Part shown: one piece after another, positions 24,801-32,834 of the stretch
Layout: each line of letters starts with the position of its first letter
How positions within the stretch are numbered: position 1 is the stretch's first letter
Origin: Gammaproteobacteria bacterium
Lineage (GTDB): Bacteria; Pseudomonadota; Gammaproteobacteria; BMS3Bbin11
Direction: 5' to 3'
Length of the DNA: 35,397 nucleotides
Assembly: GCA_013150915.1 (NCBI GenBank)
Contig: JAADJE010000051.1
Location: forward strand, 1-35,397
Notes under the pieces: generated by a model
What the model saw: the letters and a program-made list of their open reading frames with translations, nothing else
The model's database searches: none
Told to the model about the DNA's origin: nothing
Translations under genes and position numbers: made by a program

Positions 24801-26324
24801 GTGAGGATGCGAACAAGCAAGTGTAATAAAAAGGCAAGCCGGCGCAGGTTCCTCGGTGGCCTCGCCACAGCAGTGCTCGGGGCTACGCTTCCCTTCGTTC
24901 GCTCCGCCGCCGCGTTTGCCACTAAAGGACTCTTCTCCCTCCGGCAAGGTCTGGCTGCACGCATAAAAGGTCCCATTATCGCGCGGGGCGAATCCAATTA
25001 TGAGGAGTGGCGCCGTAGCATGGTCTGGCAGATGCGCAAGCCAAACCGTTATCCCGAACTGATTGTCCGCCCGACCTCCGTCAATGAGGTATCGGAGGCA
25101 ATTGGTTATGCTCGTCGCGCCGGCCTCAAGATCGCTGCCAAGTCGGGCGGGCATCACCAGTGGGCCAACTTCCTGCGCGATGAAGGCATGCTGCTGGACA
25201 TGTGGAACTTTAGAGGGCTTGCGGTCGATCCCGATCGCGGCACGGCACACGTTGGGCCATCGCTGTGGGGCTATCAGTTCGATCATGAGCTTGCCCGGCA
25301 CGGCTATGCCTTTCCCGTAGCGCGTGCCCCAACCGTGCCCCTCGGTGGCTACTTGCTGGGCGGTGGAATAGGCATCAACTGGGACAACTGGGGCGGCCCG
25401 TCATGTTTTTCCGTGCTCGGTGCCGAGGTGGTCACGGCGGATGGTAATCTGCTTAGCGTGTCACCCGAACGTCATCAGGATCTTTATTGGGCTCTGCGTG
25501 GAGGCGGCAATGGCTTCCCGGGTGTAGTAACGCGTTTTAATCTAAAGCTCTATCCCCGGCCGGGTTTCATCGCCACAAGTACTTACAGCTTCCCAGCAAG
25601 TTATCTTGAAGAAGTGGCCGATTGGGTAGTGGATCTGGCCGAAGGCGGACTGCAAAAAGCCGGAGTCATCATGGTCCTTGCCACTGATCCTTCCGCAGCG
25701 ATCAACGCGCCGCCAGCCGAAACCCTGCTGTGTACAGTACGAGTGGATGTCTTCGCAGACTCTGAAACCGAGGCACGAGGCATTTTAAGTCAGGTCACGA
25801 GACACCCGATGGCCCGGAAAGCAGCACAAAGATCTGAATTCCAGCCCACAGATTTAGAGACAATGTTCGTCGGGAGACCAGGCAAGAAACGAAGTTTTGG
25901 TTTAGAGCGCCATTCGGTTGACAATATCTGGACGGACACACCGAAGGATGCGCTCATTAATATCCGGGAGTCCCTCCTGGAGGCGCCATCTCGGCGGTCA
26001 CGCGTCGTGGTCGTCGTGAAGGATCATCAAAACCCTCTCCCGGATGCAGCCTTCTCGGTCAAGGCCAGCGCCTATATTGGCATCTTTATGGTTTGGGATA
26101 ACGCTGCGGAGGACGCGGCGATTCTTGCCTGGTTGCGTAAAAATTCGACAGCTATGCAACCCTTCGCAAGCGGTCACTATATCAATGAGGTCGATGTGCA
26201 AGGGAATCCTCAAAAGATTCGCCGCTCGTTCTCACCGGAGGCGTGGCAACGGTTACGGGCAGTCCGCAAGAAGTATGACCCCAATGGCGTATTTCATGAT
26301 TTCTTTGGTTTGGCAAATGGTTGA
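24801..26324 (+). CDS. Tat-exported FAD-binding (berberine bridge-type) oxidoreductase
   Basis: This is a PCMH-type FAD oxidoreductase of 507 residues. A twin-arginine signal (SRRRFLGGLA, residues 13-22) sends it folded to the periplasm. The FAD domain contains VRPTSVNEVSEAI and SGGHH (His118, the usual covalent histidyl-FAD site); the Cys of bicovalent members is Ala176 (ARAPTVPLGG). The C-terminal RLRAVRKKYDPNGVF is the berberine-bridge domain end. The start is GTG 24801 or ATG 24807. The cytochrome c gene starts 100 bases downstream, so electrons probably go to cytochrome c rather than O2, as in p-cresol methylhydroxylase-like systems. It is likely to oxidise an alcohol, amine or hydroxylated carbon in the periplasm; the substrate is unknown. 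The base composition looks richer in G+C than its neighbours. Confidence 0.88.
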   Translation: MRMRTSKCNKKASRRRFLGGLATAVLGATLPFVRSAAAFATKGLFSLRQGLAARIKGPIIARGESNYEEWRRSMVWQMRKPNRYPELIVRPTSVNEVSEAIGYARRAGLKIAAKSGGHHQWANFLRDEGMLLDMWNFRGLAVDPDRGTAHVGPSLWGYQFDHELARHGYAFPVARAPTVPLGGYLLGGGIGINWDNWGGPSCFSVLGAEVVTADGNLLSVSPERHQDLYWALRGGGNGFPGVVTRFNLKLYPRPGFIATSTYSFPASYLEEVADWVVDLAEGGLQKAGVIMVLATDPSAAINAPPAETLLCTVRVDVFADSETEARGILSQVTRHPMARKAAQRSEFQPTDLETMFVGRPGKKRSFGLERHSVDNIWTDTPKDALINIRESLLEAPSRRSRVVVVVKDHQNPLPDAAFSVKASAYIGIFMVWDNAAEDAAILAWLRKNSTAMQPFASGHYINEVDVQGNPQKIRRSFSPEAWQRLRAVRKKYDPNGVFHDFFGLANG

Positions 26325-26423
26325 GCTGTTCCTACATGGTTACCATGTCTCGCCAGAGACTTGGGAAGGCCTCTGTGTGTGGTGCGGAAGTTCGAGGATG
26401 AGATATCTGCAAGGAGGAGAGAA

Positions 26424-27080
26424 TTGACAGCGTTGCTGAGGGTTATATTGGTTATCGCCCTACTGTGCCTGAGCATGGCCGTCCACGCCGGGGGGGCGAA
26501 GATCTGGTCGGGCGAGGAACTCTACTATACCTGCGCAGCGTGCCACGGATCTAAGGGTGAGGGTCTGACCCCCCGGCATGCCCCAAAGATTGCCGGGCTC
26601 GAAGCCTGGTACCTGGAGAGGCAGATCAACAACTACAAGGCCGGTATTCGCGGTAATCATCCCGGGGATCTCTACGGAAGTCAGATGATTCTTTTCGCCC
26701 GTACGCTCGGCAATGACGATGAAGTCGTGCAGCTTGCGCGCTACATTGCCTCTCTTCCCCGTACGCCGGCACGGCAGACGATCAAGGGTGACCTGGGCCG
26801 AGGCGGGGAAATCTATGCGACATGCACCGATTGCCACGGTCAGCGGGGAGAAGGAAACAAGGATTCTGACGCCCCACGCCTCGCTGGCACGGACGACTGG
26901 TACCTCGCCTCTCAACTGAGGAATTTCCGGGCCGGCGCCCTTGGCTATAGCGACCAGGACAGGTTGGGTAAGCAAATGGCAGACTCTGTCAGGAATCCGT
27001 TGATCGATGATGCTTCCATCATGGATGTCGTGGCCTACATCAATTTCCTCGGAACCGATGATTCAACCAGCAAGCGATGA
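26424..27080 (+). CDS. diheme c-type cytochrome (c4/c553-like), periplasmic
   Basis: This is a 218-residue cytochrome c with two heme sites, CAACH (residues 37-41) and CTDCH in the second half, each followed by G..GEG, and with Met ligands in GSQMILFAR and GKQMADSVR. The internal repeat (KIAGLEAWYLERQINNYKAG and RLAGTDDWYLASQLRNFRAG) marks a c4-type tandem. I place the start at TTG 26424, six bases after AAGGAGG (26411-26417), giving a clean signal peptide ending AVHA; an open frame to 26361 would add an implausible charged leader. It is the probable electron acceptor of the FAD enzyme before it, passing electrons to a terminal oxidase. Confidence 0.92.
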   Translation: MTALLRVILVIALLCLSMAVHAGGAKIWSGEELYYTCAACHGSKGEGLTPRHAPKIAGLEAWYLERQINNYKAGIRGNHPGDLYGSQMILFARTLGNDDEVVQLARYIASLPRTPARQTIKGDLGRGGEIYATCTDCHGQRGEGNKDSDAPRLAGTDDWYLASQLRNFRAGALGYSDQDRLGKQMADSVRNPLIDDASIMDVVAYINFLGTDDSTSKR

Positions 27081-27241
27081 CTTTCAGCAAGATAACGATA
27101 GGGTTTCTTTACCCTCATTGCGCGGGCGACAGCGTGAGCCCCGAGGTAGATTTATTCATCTGCATATTTGTAAACAGCGTGGGGTTCTCAAAATGACATG
27201 CGTCTCTTTGAAGTGGTACATCTCCAACTGGAAAACTCGTT

Positions 27242-27982
27242 ATGGTAACAAGTAATTCAGGTTCAACCGACCAGTGGGGATTTGAATATTTCTTTTCCCC
27301 ACCTCCAGTTAAATCACTTGCGATCGTCGGCAGCAAAACAAGATTTCCGGTTCGCAGAATTTACTGCATTGGCATCAATTACCCCAGACCGCCGCACCTC
27401 CTCGAACAAGCGCCGTCATTGCAGAACCTGACAGAGGGGCAAACAATAATTTTTGACAAGCATCGTGATGCGATTGTTGAAGATGGAGTGAATATCCCTT
27501 ATCCACAAGGCACCAACAACCTTGTGCATGAGGTTGAATTGGTCGTTGCAATTGGAACAAAAGCGGTAGATGTGGATGAAGATTTTGCCCTGAATCATGT
27601 GTTTGGATACGCAGTTGGTAATGATCTTACCCGCAAGGATTTGCTACTGACGGCAATGACATCCGGTGGGGCTGTGGATGTCGGAAAAGCATTTGATGGC
27701 TCTGCTCCCTGCGGCCCCGTCCATCCTGTCTCCAGGGTCGGTCACTTGAACGAGGCACGCATGTGGTTAACTGTTGATGGCTACTTGAGACAGGAAGGGG
27801 ACCTCAAGGATATGTTGAAGAAGCCTCCAGCCCTTATTTCTGAACTTTCTCATTTATTCCACCTGCAGCCGGGCGATCTGATCTATACCGGTACGCCTGG
27901 TATTCCAGGTACTGTAAACAGGAACCAAACCATGGTTGGTGGTATAGATGGGCTGGGTACACTGACTAACAAGGTCATCTAG
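27242..27982 (+). CDS. fumarylacetoacetate hydrolase (FAH) family protein
   Basis: This is a 246-residue FAH-fold enzyme. The metal ligands are visible as HEVEL (Glu97, Glu99) and GNDLTRKD (Asp128), and Lys149 sits 21 residues further, as in FAHD1-type acylpyruvases. GDLIYTGTPGIPG closes the site. The usual NY..H..E lid motif is stretched to NYPRPPHLLE, two residues longer. Family members hydrolyse acylpyruvates, decarboxylate oxaloacetate or act on related 2,4-dioxo acids. A 161-base gap separates it from the cytochrome gene. It is convergent with the MmgE/PrpD gene, their ends only five bases apart. Confidence 0.9.
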   Translation: MVTSNSGSTDQWGFEYFFSPPPVKSLAIVGSKTRFPVRRIYCIGINYPRPPHLLEQAPSLQNLTEGQTIIFDKHRDAIVEDGVNIPYPQGTNNLVHEVELVVAIGTKAVDVDEDFALNHVFGYAVGNDLTRKDLLLTAMTSGGAVDVGKAFDGSAPCGPVHPVSRVGHLNEARMWLTVDGYLRQEGDLKDMLKKPPALISELSHLFHLQPGDLIYTGTPGIPGTVNRNQTMVGGIDGLGTLTNKVI

Positions 27983-27987
27983 TGTAA

Positions 27988-29385
27988 TTATTTTCCCGGT
28001 TGCAACAGGCGGATAAGCTCGGATGCATCCCGTACATCTTCAAAATCCTTAACCAATTCAACCACTTTTCTTAATGCCTTGGCATCAATTTCCAAAATAG
28101 AAAAATCCGCACATGCATAAAATTTATTTGTGCAGTCAGCAAAAGTCATTCGCTGGCCACCTTCATTAACGGTGTTTTCACACATCGCTGCCAGATGCCG
28201 TTTACCCTTTAACTTCAGCTCTACCTTACCGGCCTCAGCACCATCGATCCTGGAAAATTTACTGTCAAATACCGGTACAACCCTGGCTGACAGGCTTGTT
28301 ATCTTCTCATTGCGAATTGCCTCCTCCGTGAAATGCTCCAGCGTGACCTTTCCTTCCGCAAGGGCGGTGGCCACCACCCATGGCACGCTGAATTGCAAAT
28401 CCACAGGATTTCTCGGTTCACATTTCGCTTTGACCGGCTCAATCAAGAACCGGGTGCCCTCACCATGAACGACAACAATTTCTTCAATGTCCCCGGTCGC
28501 AAATTTATTGTTTCCCATCAAATGCAATGTAGCATCGATATACGGATGCACAGCCCCGCAGCCAGGGTAGCGCTTCGTCGCCACGTTCGCCCCTTCAAAA
28601 CGTACCCCCAATTCAGATAATAGAGTGCGATCATTGCAGGGAGACCTGAAATACAGCTGATAAATTCCTGCTTCACCTTCAAGCCAGCCACTTGCGCCGG
28701 TAACGCCGGCTTCTGCCAGCAACGCAGCAGTGATTCCACCCCTGACCGCAAATCCAGGACCGAGACGCTTGGTCAGTGCACCATCCAGTACGCACTGACC
28801 ATTACCTGAACTTTGATGGTAGGCAATGGCGAGCGCATTCAGCATCTTTTCCTGATTTAACCGCAGCAGACGCCCCGCAACTGCGGCACTGGCAGGGAAG
28901 CCGAAAACCGCAGTAAAGTGCCAGCCGAGCGCTCCCCTTGGCTGATCAGACCGGACTGCCATGCCGAGCCTGCAGATCAGATCCGTACCCATGGCGAGTG
29001 CAGCCAAAAAATCCTTTCCCGATACGCCACCGACCAGCTCAGCGGTTGCCAGTGCACTGCTTACCGAGATGATCCCGGGATGCGTCAACGATCTGGCATG
29101 GATGTCATCAAAATCACGGGCGTGCATTATCGTTGCATTCATTTGTGCTGCGTTGGGTGCCGGAAGGGAGATGTTGTAGCCAAGCACTGCGCTCTCCTGT
29201 TTACCTCCCCAGACGGAATTGAGTCGCATAAGCTCTGCAACCCCGGGAGCATCAATGGCTGCAAGGCCAACACCCAGGCAATCAAGCAACTCGATTTTGG
29301 CAGCCTCAACCGCTGGCGTCGGGAGCATGTCAAACTCAACTTCTGCGCAATACTCCACCAGTTTCGTAGTTGTCTGCATGCTCAC
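27988..29385 (-). CDS. MmgE/PrpD family protein 3, full length
   Basis: This is a 465-residue protein closely similar to the copy at 4848. All inferred active-site positions are kept: HARDFDD (residues 88-94), His102 (THPG), His156 (GWHFT), Lys206 (LTKR) and His280 (GCGAVHP). It is the last gene of the seven-gene operon. Its GTG start overlaps the MFS stop by four bases (GTGA); an ATG two codons in (29379) is the alternative. As I recall, the Pseudomonas aeruginosa itaconate cluster also carries an MmgE/PrpD gene beside its CoA-transferase, hydratase and lyase genes, which supports a dehydration or decarboxylation step feeding the same pathway. Confidence 0.93.
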   Translation of the reverse strand: MSMQTTTKLVEYCAEVEFDMLPTPAVEAAKIELLDCLGVGLAAIDAPGVAELMRLNSVWGGKQESAVLGYNISLPAPNAAQMNATIMHARDFDDIHARSLTHPGIISVSSALATAELVGGVSGKDFLAALAMGTDLICRLGMAVRSDQPRGALGWHFTAVFGFPASAAVAGRLLRLNQEKMLNALAIAYHQSSGNGQCVLDGALTKRLGPGFAVRGGITAALLAEAGVTGASGWLEGEAGIYQLYFRSPCNDRTLLSELGVRFEGANVATKRYPGCGAVHPYIDATLHLMGNNKFATGDIEEIVVVHGEGTRFLIEPVKAKCEPRNPVDLQFSVPWVVATALAEGKVTLEHFTEEAIRNEKITSLSARVVPVFDSKFSRIDGAEAGKVELKLKGKRHLAAMCENTVNEGGQRMTFADCTNKFYACADFSILEIDAKALRKVVELVKDFEDVRDASELIRLLQPGK

Positions 29386-30503
29386 AATTCTCTTCTTTTC
29401 CCGGGACTGACTGGACTATGGGGTTGTTTCAGTGACGGTGCTAATCGGAGTAGTGCCAGGCGGAAAAGAATAAAACTGGCACCAAAAAACACCATACCCA
29501 GCCAGCCGATCATGGTGTAGTCATTGCCGACCAGTAAAACTGCTGCCAGAGCGGGGCCCAACGCCAGGCCGGCAGTCTGCATGGTGAACCCCAGCACGAC
29601 AATCCGGCCGTGTGGATCAATGTGTGACAAGGCGCCCAACAGATACGGCATCGTAAAGGCAAAGGCAAAATTGAAGATAACTACCGCAGGCAGGAATGTC
29701 TCGATACTCATGCCATACACGAGCAATAAAAGACTTCCGAGTGAGCAACCCATACCAAAGGTAAGTGCCTTAATTATCCCCAGCCGCGTATTCAGCCGGG
29801 TAGCGAGCAGCGCCCCGAGGATACCTCCCACCGAGGCGCCGGCAAGAACATTAGCAATGGTTTGTATGCTGAGACCGGCGGCAATGCCCAGTCGCTCCAG
29901 GTAAATCCACACCGCACCACGGCCAATGAAATAGGCAAGCAGAGCCACCAGTACGACCATCGTCCACCTGTCCACGAAACCCCAACTGGCTGGCTGAAGG
30001 CGCAAACGTTCGGCGCTGAAAGGCGGGACCCAGCGTACCCAGGCAAAACCCGGTATAACCAGAAGTGCCATTGCGATATAGGCCCCTGAAAGGCCCCAAA
30101 CCTTAATCACGGGCGCCATGACTGGAAAGCCAATAATACTAAACGCAAGAAAGTAAATGCCCTGCAGGCCAAAGATCCTGACCGGGTTACGGGCAGCGGC
30201 AACGGTTGCTTTCATAGCCGCCATGATGACACCAATGCCAATAGCCGCCACGATGCGTGCCGATGCAAGTTGAAGCAAGGTAGTCGCAAGCGCCGATAAG
30301 AGATTACCCAGAAGCATCATGCACAGACCAACCAGCATCAGCGTGCGCCGGTTCCAGCGTCCTATGCGTAAAGAACTCCCCAAAGTGACCAGGCCGACGC
30401 TCAGCATTTCCACAGCGACCACCAGGCCTGCCTCACTGCCACTCAGACCCAGGTCGTCAACCATGGCACCAACAATCAGGGGGAGAAATAATGCAGATGG
30501 CAC
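29382..30503 (-). CDS. MFS transporter; start probably further upstream
   Basis: This is a major facilitator transporter. The first ordinary start is GTG 30503 (373 residues), but it cuts into the first membrane helix. The same frame is open back to the stop of the upstream MaoC gene and reads LDVDSTPVIAATIGLGVIAV before that GTG, restoring a full helix 1 and about 400 residues. The only site with good spacing is GAGGT (30595-30591) six bases before an in-frame ATC at 30584. DDLGLSGSEAGLVVAVE after helix 1 and the RWNRR loop between helices 2 and 3 are typical. It is likely to import the substrate of this operon or export a by-product. It overlaps the MmgE/PrpD start by four bases. Confidence 0.87.
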   Translation of the reverse strand: MPSALFLPLIVGAMVDDLGLSGSEAGLVVAVEMLSVGLVTLGSSLRIGRWNRRTLMLVGLCMMLLGNLLSALATTLLQLASARIVAAIGIGVIMAAMKATVAAARNPVRIFGLQGIYFLAFSIIGFPVMAPVIKVWGLSGAYIAMALLVIPGFAWVRWVPPFSAERLRLQPASWGFVDRWTMVVLVALLAYFIGRGAVWIYLERLGIAAGLSIQTIANVLAGASVGGILGALLATRLNTRLGIIKALTFGMGCSLGSLLLLVYGMSIETFLPAVVIFNFAFAFTMPYLLGALSHIDPHGRIVVLGFTMQTAGLALGPALAAVLLVGNDYTMIGWLGMVFFGASFILFRLALLRLAPSLKQPHSPVSPGKRREL

Positions 30504-30608
30504 AGCAATGACCCCGAGGCCAATGGTCGCGGCAATTACCGGAGTGCTGTCAACATCCAGCGCTAAGTTGCCGTGATCTGGGATCGTAGTACCTCGTAGC
30601 TTGCCTTC

Positions 30609-31106
30609 TCAAAAAGAATCGAAAGCACGTTTCTTCAGCAGAATTGTACGCTCGCCACGTACCACGGGTTCATCCCGCTGGTTGGTGCCCTCAAACCGAT
30701 AACGCAACAGTCCGGCATCTGTACGATCCTCCAGATCCCTGGTTTCCAGTATTTCCGAATTGGCATATAAAGTATCACCGGGATGGACCGAAGTGAGCAT
30801 GCGAATATTCGTGTACGACAGGTCATCAATAGCGTTCTCGGCGATATCCTGGGTGGTAAGACCCACCACCACACAAATAGTAAACCCTCCGTTGACCAGG
30901 CGTTCAGGAAACCTGCCACCCATGTAGGTTTCCATTTCATGCTTGTTAAAATGCGGCGATGCAGTGTTCAAAGTGGTGAGAGTAAAGTAGGTATTCTCGG
31001 ACGCATCTACGGTCCGCCCCCTTCTGTGGCTGATTTTGTCCCCAACATTGAAGTCTTCAAGATAGTTATGACTTCCAGTAAGTATTGACAAATTTTGTAC
31101 TCCCAT
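30609..31106 (-). CDS. MaoC-like hydratase family protein, type B, pair 2
   Basis: This is a protein of about 165 residues, paralogous to the type B protein at 24250: NYLEDFNVGDKISHRRGRT, NTASPHFNKHEM (Asn-x4-His at the hydratase-2 Asp-x4-His position), RFPERLVNGGFTI and HPGDTLYANSEIL. The ATG at 31106 overlaps the stop of the type A gene (TGATG), so both proteins should be made in equal amounts. With the lyase and CoA-transferase upstream in the operon, the expected job is hydration of an itaconyl-, mesaconyl- or longer alkyl-enoyl-CoA. Confidence 0.88.
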   Translation of the reverse strand: MGVQNLSILTGSHNYLEDFNVGDKISHRRGRTVDASENTYFTLTTLNTASPHFNKHEMETYMGGRFPERLVNGGFTICVVVGLTTQDIAENAIDDLSYTNIRMLTSVHPGDTLYANSEILETRDLEDRTDAGLLRYRFEGTNQRDEPVVRGERTILLKKRAFDSF

Positions 31107-31579
31107 CAAACATTTTCCGCATCACGACAACGCACCATATTGGTTTTATCAAATTCGATCACCAATTCGTCCCGCTGGTTAAGCCCCCGGGTTCGCCAGG
31201 TGATGATGCCCCATCCCGGGCGACTTTTTGATAGCCTTCTGGCCACGATCTCCGATGAACTGGTGAGTGTGTCCCCGGCGTGGACAGCCTTTAGGTTATT
31301 CAATCGGTCTATCCCGAGGAACAATCCCCCGCCTTCAGAAAGATCCTCAACGGTCATGCCACCTACGACATTGAATACAAACAATGGGTGGATCGGTATA
31401 TCATCATAGCCCAGGCTGCGCGCATATTCTGCATTGAAATAAATCGGGTTGTACTGACCCGTTTCGCTGCAAAAAATGACATTATCACTACCATGGAGTG
31501 TGCGTCCCCAATGGTGGTGGAAAATCTTGCCTAAAGGCATATCCTCATAGGCATTCAGCACACTTTTTGTATCCTGCAT
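31106..31579 (-). CDS. MaoC-like hydratase family protein, type A, pair 2
   Basis: This 157-residue protein is paralogous to the type A protein at 23750, with HHWGRTLHGSDNVIF, QYNPIYFNAEYARSLGY, HPLFVFN, HAGDTLTSSSEI and RGLNQRDELVIEFDK. The Asp-x4-His motif of ordinary R-hydratases reads Gln-x4-Tyr. GLNQRDE and the pattern around it recall methylmalyl/mesaconyl-CoA hydratases. A strong GGAGGT precedes the ATG. It is 21 bases behind the acyl-CoA dehydrogenase and coupled to type B. Confidence 0.88.
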   Translation of the reverse strand: MQDTKSVLNAYEDMPLGKIFHHHWGRTLHGSDNVIFCSETGQYNPIYFNAEYARSLGYDDIPIHPLFVFNVVGGMTVEDLSEGGGLFLGIDRLNNLKAVHAGDTLTSSSEIVARRLSKSRPGWGIITWRTRGLNQRDELVIEFDKTNMVRCRDAENV

Positions 31580-31600
31580 GGTTACCTCCGCGAATTCTGA

Positions 31601-32767
31601 CTATCTTTCGCCCAACAGGCGCCGCGCAATTATCTCTCTCTGGATGTCACTGGTGCCTTCACCGATGCAGCCGACGGCTGAATCACGCCAGTATCGATTT
31701 ACAGGAAACTCCGTGCAGTAGCCATTGCCTCCGTGTATGTACAGGGCATTCCAGGCGTGCCTTAGAAGCACTTCTGAGCAATACAGTTTAACCATGCCGC
31801 ATTCCATGTCGCAGGTCTCTCCCCGATCAAACTTTTCGGCCACGTTATAGAGCATCTGCCTCCCTGCCTCAATTTCCGTAACCATATCCGCGAGTTTGAA
31901 TCGAATCGCCTGAAATTTACTGATTGTCCGGTCGAATGCCTTGCGTTGCAGCGCATACCCAAGCGCTGCATCCAGCGCAGCCTGAGATACGCCTAGCACC
32001 GTGGCAGCAGCACCGATGCGACCGGCCTCGTAGCCATTCATCAGTTGCGGCATGGCCTTGCCTTCGACTCCACCCAGCAAATTCTCCTCCGGCACCTCCA
32101 CATCATTAAGCTGAATTTGCCAGGTGTGCATGCCGTGATAGCCAGCCATGGGAAGCCGGGTGCCCACCATTCTGGGTTCGTCGAATCCGCCTCTTTGCTT
32201 TTCCACCAGGAAACAACTGATACCCCGGTGCTTTGGTTGAGCTTTGGTATCGGTTTTGGCGTAAAGAAAAATCATATCGGCCTGGCTGGACCAGGTAATA
32301 AACTGTTTCACTCCATTCAATAGGTATCGATCACCTTTTTTCACCGCAGTTGTACTTATATTGGCAAAGTCTGATCCAGCCTCAGGCTCGGTTGCACCAT
32401 TGGCGGTACGCAGGCTGCCATCCGCAATGCGTGGCAGATATTTCTTCTTTTGCTGCTCGGTCCCGCTCTTATTCAGAATCCAGCCGTTCATCAAATTGCG
32501 ATGTATAACCCGGCCGACAGACATCATACCCCGGGCGAGTTCCTCGGTAATAAGCACCTGCGTCAGCGTATCAAAGGGAACACCTCCATACGCCTCCGGG
32601 ATGGTCATGCCGAACCAGCCCATTGCCGCCATTTTGTCCAGCAGACTGTCCGGTAGCTCCGTGTCATTTACGTCAATTTCTGTGGCAATGGGCACCACTT
32701 CGCGCTCAGCAAATTTTCGTGCCTGGTCCCTAACTATCAAGTGGTCGTCATTCAAAATAGTCATCAT
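31601..32767 (-). CDS. acyl-CoA dehydrogenase
   Basis: This is a 388-residue flavin acyl-CoA dehydrogenase of usual length. Domain order is complete: N-terminal helices, the middle beta domain (TEPEAGSDFANI, FITWSSQADM, FLVEKQRGGF) and C-terminal helices with RKAFDRTISKFQAIRFKLADM. The catalytic base is Glu370 in GEGTSDIQRE, the standard position of short- and medium-chain enzymes rather than the isovaleryl type. AGGAG lies six bases before the ATG. In this operon it would desaturate a (2-substituted) succinyl-CoA to the enoyl-CoA taken by the MaoC pair; that substrate is inferred from neighbours. Electrons would go to ETF. Confidence 0.94.
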   Translation of the reverse strand: MMTILNDDHLIVRDQARKFAEREVVPIATEIDVNDTELPDSLLDKMAAMGWFGMTIPEAYGGVPFDTLTQVLITEELARGMMSVGRVIHRNLMNGWILNKSGTEQQKKKYLPRIADGSLRTANGATEPEAGSDFANISTTAVKKGDRYLLNGVKQFITWSSQADMIFLYAKTDTKAQPKHRGISCFLVEKQRGGFDEPRMVGTRLPMAGYHGMHTWQIQLNDVEVPEENLLGGVEGKAMPQLMNGYEAGRIGAAATVLGVSQAALDAALGYALQRKAFDRTISKFQAIRFKLADMVTEIEAGRQMLYNVAEKFDRGETCDMECGMVKLYCSEVLLRHAWNALYIHGGNGYCTEFPVNRYWRDSAVGCIGEGTSDIQREIIARRLLGER

Positions 32768-32834
32768 TTAAGCTCCTCAAGAATTCAGCACCAGTCAGCC
32801 TTTTAACCGACCGAATCAATATTGCACTCAGGAT

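Noticed and set aside
24714-25301. Open frame of 195 codons on the minus strand
   Set aside because: It is antisense to the Tat-exported FAD enzyme, which has clear domains and a signal.
27100-27115. AGGGT/ACCCT hairpin after the cytochrome gene as terminator
   Set aside because: The stem is five base pairs and there is no T tract.
27007-27255. Possible small gene between cytochrome c and FAH
   Set aside because: Most of it overlaps the cytochrome gene in another frame and the rest has no recognisable features.
28918-29520. Open frame of 200 codons on the plus strand
   Set aside because: It is antisense to MmgE/PrpD 3 and the MFS end, Cys/His/Arg-rich without pattern, and has no ribosome site.
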